From Hoeflea prorocentri (GTDB lineage: Bacteria; Pseudomonadota; Alphaproteobacteria; Rhizobiales; Rhizobiaceae), in contig NZ_JAPJZI010000001.1 of the NCBI RefSeq assembly GCF_027944115.1, positions 3,596,001 through 3,660,000 on the forward strand: DNA of 64,000 nucleotides. The letters run 5' to 3'. The stretch's first letter is position 1. Each line of letters opens with the position of its first letter. The notes beneath the pieces are model-generated. The model searched no databases and was not told the origin of the DNA. It worked only from the letters and a program-made list of their open reading frames with translations. Below, one piece after another: positions 61,235 to 64,000 of the stretch. A program made the translations under genes and the position numbers.

Positions 61235-61672
61235 TCACGTCCTGTCCGGAATTGCTTCATCTTCATCTAATTCTTTGTTTTTACTATCAAAATCTTCGAT
61301 TATACCCAGAAAGCGGCGCATCATTTTTTCCATCATACCAAATGTTTTGTCGATCTCCTCGTCTGTGGGGAAGCTCTCACTGAGACCGGGCGTATCATTT
61401 TCAAGCGCCTTTTCCAACGCAGCGATTCGCTCCTCAAGCAGGTCAATTTCCTTTTCCAGCGCCATTCGTTCATCCGCCGCCATACGGCAGACGATCTGCC
61501 CGTCGGCCTCGGAACAGGCGGACATTTCACCGGTGAACGTATCGAGGCGGACAAAGCCGTCATCGCCCGGCAACATGACAAAGCGGTTCTCCTGGGCGCC
61601 GGCGGGCATGCACATCAACCCGATGGCAAGACCTGCCGCTCCAAGCCGTGCACCTTTAAAAAACCAGTTCAT
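61235..61672 (-). CDS. Secreted coiled-coil protein, hypothetical
   Basis: 145 residues with a signal peptide (FKGARLGAAGLAIGLMCMPAGAQ). A small N-terminal domain follows (NRFVMLPGDDGFVRLDTFTGEMSACSEADGQIVCRMA, two cysteines), then a charged helical region (ERMALEKEIDLLEERIAALEKALE) predicted as coiled coil, and an acidic tail. The pattern 'value/flag displayed with context...C.....W.C' is common in alphaproteobacterial periplasmic proteins of unknown function. Confidence 0.72.
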   Translation of the reverse strand: MNWFFKGARLGAAGLAIGLMCMPAGAQENRFVMLPGDDGFVRLDTFTGEMSACSEADGQIVCRMAADERMALEKEIDLLEERIAALEKALENDTPGLSESFPTDEEIDKTFGMMEKMMRRFLGIIEDFDSKNKELDEDEAIPDRT

Positions 61673-61792
61673 TTGGGCCTGCCCCCGGGTGTTAATTCGA
61701 CATCCACAGTGTAGTTAAGCGAGGAAGGTGCCGAAAATACGGTATATCGCGATCGGACGACCGTTACCCCGCCATATTGCATGGAGAATGAT

Positions 61793-62143
61793 GTGACGAC
61801 TGAAACAACCATTTACAAGATCGTGCCGCGAGAATTGTGGCGGCCGGCGCGGGACAAGGGGCGCTTCGATGGCGCAGCGGTCGACGTCGAAGACGGCTTC
61901 ATCCACTTTTCCACGGCGCAGCAGGTAGCACAGACAGCGGCCCTGCATTTTGGCGGCCAGGACGATCTTCTTTTGGTCGCCGTCGATGGAGCCGCGCTCG
62001 GCGATGCGCTCAAATACGAGCCGTCACGCGGCGGTGATCTGTTTCCGCATCTTTACGGCCCTCTGAACATGGAGGCTGTTGCCTGGGAAAAGGACATGCC
62101 GCTTGGCCCGGACGGCATTCATATCCTGCCCGGGCTCGAGTGA
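61793..62143 (+). CDS. DUF952-family protein
   Basis: 116 residues from GTG 61793, preceded by GGAG six bases upstream (an ATG at 61781 would contain that site). The DUF952 pattern is complete: TIYKIVPRELWRPARDKGRFDGAAVDVEDGFIHFSTAQQV, then DDLLLVAVDGAALGDALKYEPSRGGDLFPHLYGPL. Cytoplasmic; the biochemical role is not established, although the fold resembles ADP-ribosyl/glutathione-type enzymes. It lies 4 bases ahead of pyrD. Confidence 0.87.
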   Translation: MTTETTIYKIVPRELWRPARDKGRFDGAAVDVEDGFIHFSTAQQVAQTAALHFGGQDDLLLVAVDGAALGDALKYEPSRGGDLFPHLYGPLNMEAVAWEKDMPLGPDGIHILPGLE

Positions 62144-62147
62144 GCAG

Positions 62148-63242
62148 ATGGAGGCTCTTTACCCCCTTCTTCGCCATGCCCTGTTCCGGCTGGAACCGGA
62201 GGCGGCGCACCGTCTGTCCATCAAGGCCTTGAAGTCAGGCCTCATGCCGCGCCCGCCGCTTGTGCGTGATCCACGCCTTTCCGTGACCAAAGCAGGCCTG
62301 CACTTCAACAATCCTGTCGGCATCGCCGCCGGCTTCGACAAGAACGGCGAAGTGCCGGCAGCGGTTCTGCGGCTGGGTTTCGGCTTCACCGAGATCGGCT
62401 CCGTGACGCCCCGGCCACAGACCGGCAACCCCAAACCAAGGATCTTCCGGCTTCATTCGGATCGTGCCGTCATCAACAGGCTCGGCTTCAACAATGAGGG
62501 CCACTCGGCGGTGCTGCAACGGCTCATGGCACTCGGTAAAGGCCGGGCCGGGCCGATCGGCGTCAATGTCGGGGCGAACAAGAATTCGGAAGACCGCATT
62601 TCCGATTATGCGCTCGGAATCGATGTTTTCTATCAGGTCGCCGACTATTTCACCGTCAACATCTCCTCGCCCAACACACCGGGTTTGAGGGATTTGCAGG
62701 CGCGTGACAGCCTTACGGCGCTGTTGGCGGCGGTCAAAAAAGCCCGCGACGATCGCCATCGGGAGGCCGATCCCTACAAGCCGATCTTCCTGAAGATTGC
62801 GCCGGACCTGAACGAGGGCGACCTGGAAGATATTGCCGAGCTCTCTCATTCTCACACGCTGGACGGGCTTATGGTTTCGAACACGACACTTGCGCGCGAG
62901 GGGCTGAGTGCCTCGCGCCATGCCGGCGAGTCCGGCGGGGTTTCCGGGCGGCCATTGTTCGAGCGCTCGACAATAGTTCTTGCCAAGCTGCGGCGTCTTG
63001 TCGGTCCATCCATGACGCTCGTGGGCCTCGGCGGTGTAGACAGCGCGGAAACAGCGGCGGAGAAAATGCGGGCCGGCGCTGACCTTGTACAGCTCTATAC
63101 CGGCCTCATCTATGAGGGTCCAGGCATCATATCGTCAATCCTGAGCGGTCTTGTGGATGTGATGGACAGGACGGGGGCAGCGTCAGTCAACGAACTGCGC
63201 GATCTGCATCTCAACGAATGGGCGGGAAAGTCACTGAACTGA
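62148..63242 (+). CDS. pyrD: Dihydroorotate dehydrogenase (quinone), class 2
   Basis: 364 residues. The N-terminal membrane-associating helices (LYPLLRHALFRLEPEAAHRLSIKAL) define class 2, which passes electrons to ubiquinone. The FMN-barrel segments are NPVGIAAGFDKNGE, GSVTPRPQTGNPKPRIFRL, and VNISSPNTPGLRDLQ with the catalytic serine, followed by LVGLGGVDSAETAAEKMRAGADLVQLYTGLIYEGP. It makes orotate in pyrimidine synthesis. It is coupled to the DUF952 gene just upstream. Confidence 0.96.
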   Translation: MEALYPLLRHALFRLEPEAAHRLSIKALKSGLMPRPPLVRDPRLSVTKAGLHFNNPVGIAAGFDKNGEVPAAVLRLGFGFTEIGSVTPRPQTGNPKPRIFRLHSDRAVINRLGFNNEGHSAVLQRLMALGKGRAGPIGVNVGANKNSEDRISDYALGIDVFYQVADYFTVNISSPNTPGLRDLQARDSLTALLAAVKKARDDRHREADPYKPIFLKIAPDLNEGDLEDIAELSHSHTLDGLMVSNTTLAREGLSASRHAGESGGVSGRPLFERSTIVLAKLRRLVGPSMTLVGLGGVDSAETAAEKMRAGADLVQLYTGLIYEGPGIISSILSGLVDVMDRTGAASVNELRDLHLNEWAGKSLN

Positions 63243-63275
63243 TATACCGCAAGACCGGCGGAATGACGGTTCACG

Positions 63276-63548
63276 TCAGTGAAGGGTTGCTGCCGGCCGG
63301 TCAAGCATGCGGGCCACTTCCGCGACCGAACTGGTGCTCTTCAGTTTACGGATATCGAGCTCGGTGCCTGTCCGCTCTTCGATAACCATCAGCAGTGTAA
63401 GATGAACGATACTGTCCCAATCGGGAAGTTGCGCAAGCTCACAATGACAATCCACGCGCTCTACCGGCATGAGCAGGATATCTGCCACCATCTGCCGAAC
63501 CGCGCTGACGCTGTCATCCAGGTGCGTGTGTGCTGTGTTGTTCCTCAT
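63276..63548 (-). CDS. Solitary acyl carrier protein
   Basis: 90 residues from ATG 63548 (AAGGTGG upstream). The ACP fold is recognisable: SVSAVRQMVADILLMPVERVD for helix 1, then DWDSIVHLTLLMVIEERTGTEL, where the serine in DSI (S46) would carry phosphopantetheine, and a closing helix SVAEVARMLDRP. The pattern is that of stand-alone ACPs used with AMP-ligases or polysaccharide/amino-acid modification systems rather than fatty-acid AcpP. No partner gene is visible before the window ends. Confidence 0.85.
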   Translation of the reverse strand: MRNNTAHTHLDDSVSAVRQMVADILLMPVERVDCHCELAQLPDWDSIVHLTLLMVIEERTGTELDIRKLKSTSSVAEVARMLDRPAATLH

Positions 63549-63803
63549 CAAGCCCACCTTATAGCGCCAAAACCTATAAAAAATATGTACGGCAATAAAT
63601 TTTTAACAGTTTTTGCAACTCCCCAGTAAAAATTGACGGGAGCCTTTTTCCGCATATTTTATACAACATATTGAATATCAATGCTTAATTCCGCGAATTA
63701 TATCGCATTAACCAAAAAAACAACGATCACAATTTGCAATTAATTCATTGCATCCAAGCCCGTCTTGAGTCTCGAATTCGCGCCGGCATGCCCATTGCGG
63801 CGT

Positions 63804-64000
63804 TCAAAATGCCCTCTCGACGCGTTTACCGAGGATCAGGTAAAGCGTGATGCCGCGTGCGCCGAGAAAGGCCAGAAGCGCAATCCACAACCCGTGATTT
63901 CCAAGCATCGGAACCAGCAGCCACACAAGAAATCCAAACAGTGCAAGCGATGCCAGCATCATGTTGCGCATGTCATTCGACCAGGTCGCTCCGATGAAAA
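63804..64000 (-). CDS. MATE-family efflux transporter, C-terminal fragment
   Basis: Only the last 64 or so codons are in the window. The reading frame ends FIGATWSNDMRNMMLASL..., followed by a hydrophobic helix (LFGFLVWLLVPMLGNHG) and LWIALLAFLGARGITL, the C-terminal two helices of DinF-type MATE exporters. The rest lies beyond the right edge. The 255 bases between it and the ACP gene are AT-rich with no feature I can name. Confidence 0.8.
   Translation of the reverse strand, partial: FIGATWSNDMRNMMLASLALFGFLVWLLVPMLGNHGLWIALLAFLGARGITLYLILGKRVERAF

Noticed and set aside
1-64000. Mobile elements, prophage, CRISPR arrays, tRNA or rRNA genes
   Set aside because: I looked for transposase or integrase motifs, repeat-spacer periodicity and cloverleaf or rRNA landmarks and saw none.

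Overview
The window is chromosomal DNA of an alphaproteobacterium, most likely of the Hyphomicrobiales (rhizobial lineage). The evidence is high-GC coding sequence, 5-aminolevulinate synthase (the C4 route to haem), an sn-glycerol-3-phosphate ABC system behind a PHO box, a DUF1127 protein, several class III adenylate cyclases and many solute ABC transporters. I see no rRNA, tRNA, insertion sequence, prophage or CRISPR array. The genes look like ordinary chromosomal cargo packed into short operons. The first and last genes run off the window.

Left part (1-19.4 kb): two paralogous AraC-type regulators precede an iron-dependent alcohol dehydrogenase and a convergent methyltransferase. Next is a compact glucosylglycerate module: a GH13 sucrose-phosphorylase-type phosphorylase facing an operon of cytochrome c, a phosphoglycerate-sugar phosphatase and a glucosyl-3-phosphoglycerate synthase. 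A divergent IlvC homologue lacking two catalytic residues follows. A ribose-type sugar ABC operon ends in an SGNH hydrolase and is transcribed away from a second SGNH hydrolase plus a degenerate ROK repressor. A cobalamin riboswitch then controls a solitary CbiM-like protein.

Middle (19.4-36.4 kb): a periplasmic amino-acid-type binding protein overlaps a two-TM HAMP/PAS adenylate cyclase and is followed by a CHASE2 cyclase and a convergent FecR-domain protein, which looks like a cAMP signalling cluster. MgtE, a small secreted protein and a Pcm-like methyltransferase follow. Then comes a TetR-controlled five-gene operon (AtuA-like, carboxyltransferase, enoyl-CoA hydratase, biotin carboxylase, TIGR03084-like) for carboxylation and hydration of a branched or terpenoid acyl-CoA.

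Right part (36.4-64 kb): an outer-membrane barrel protein, an orphan UgpE paralogue and a complete PHO-box-driven ugpBAEC operon. A SoxR gene diverges from a VOC protein through a textbook SoxR promoter. A HerA/DUF87-type ATPase and a soluble cyclase come next, then LysE, a complete branched-chain-type ABC operon and hemA with an FNR/FixK box. A PLP aminotransferase, mscL, a CrbS/CrbR-like two-component system, small hypothetical proteins, DUF952, pyrD, a solitary acyl carrier protein and the end of a MATE transporter close the window.

Two cross-window patterns stand out. All three complete ABC operons carry a strong hairpin directly after the binding-protein gene. Three different class III cyclases lie within 26 kb, and the soluble one has non-consensus purine-selecting residues.
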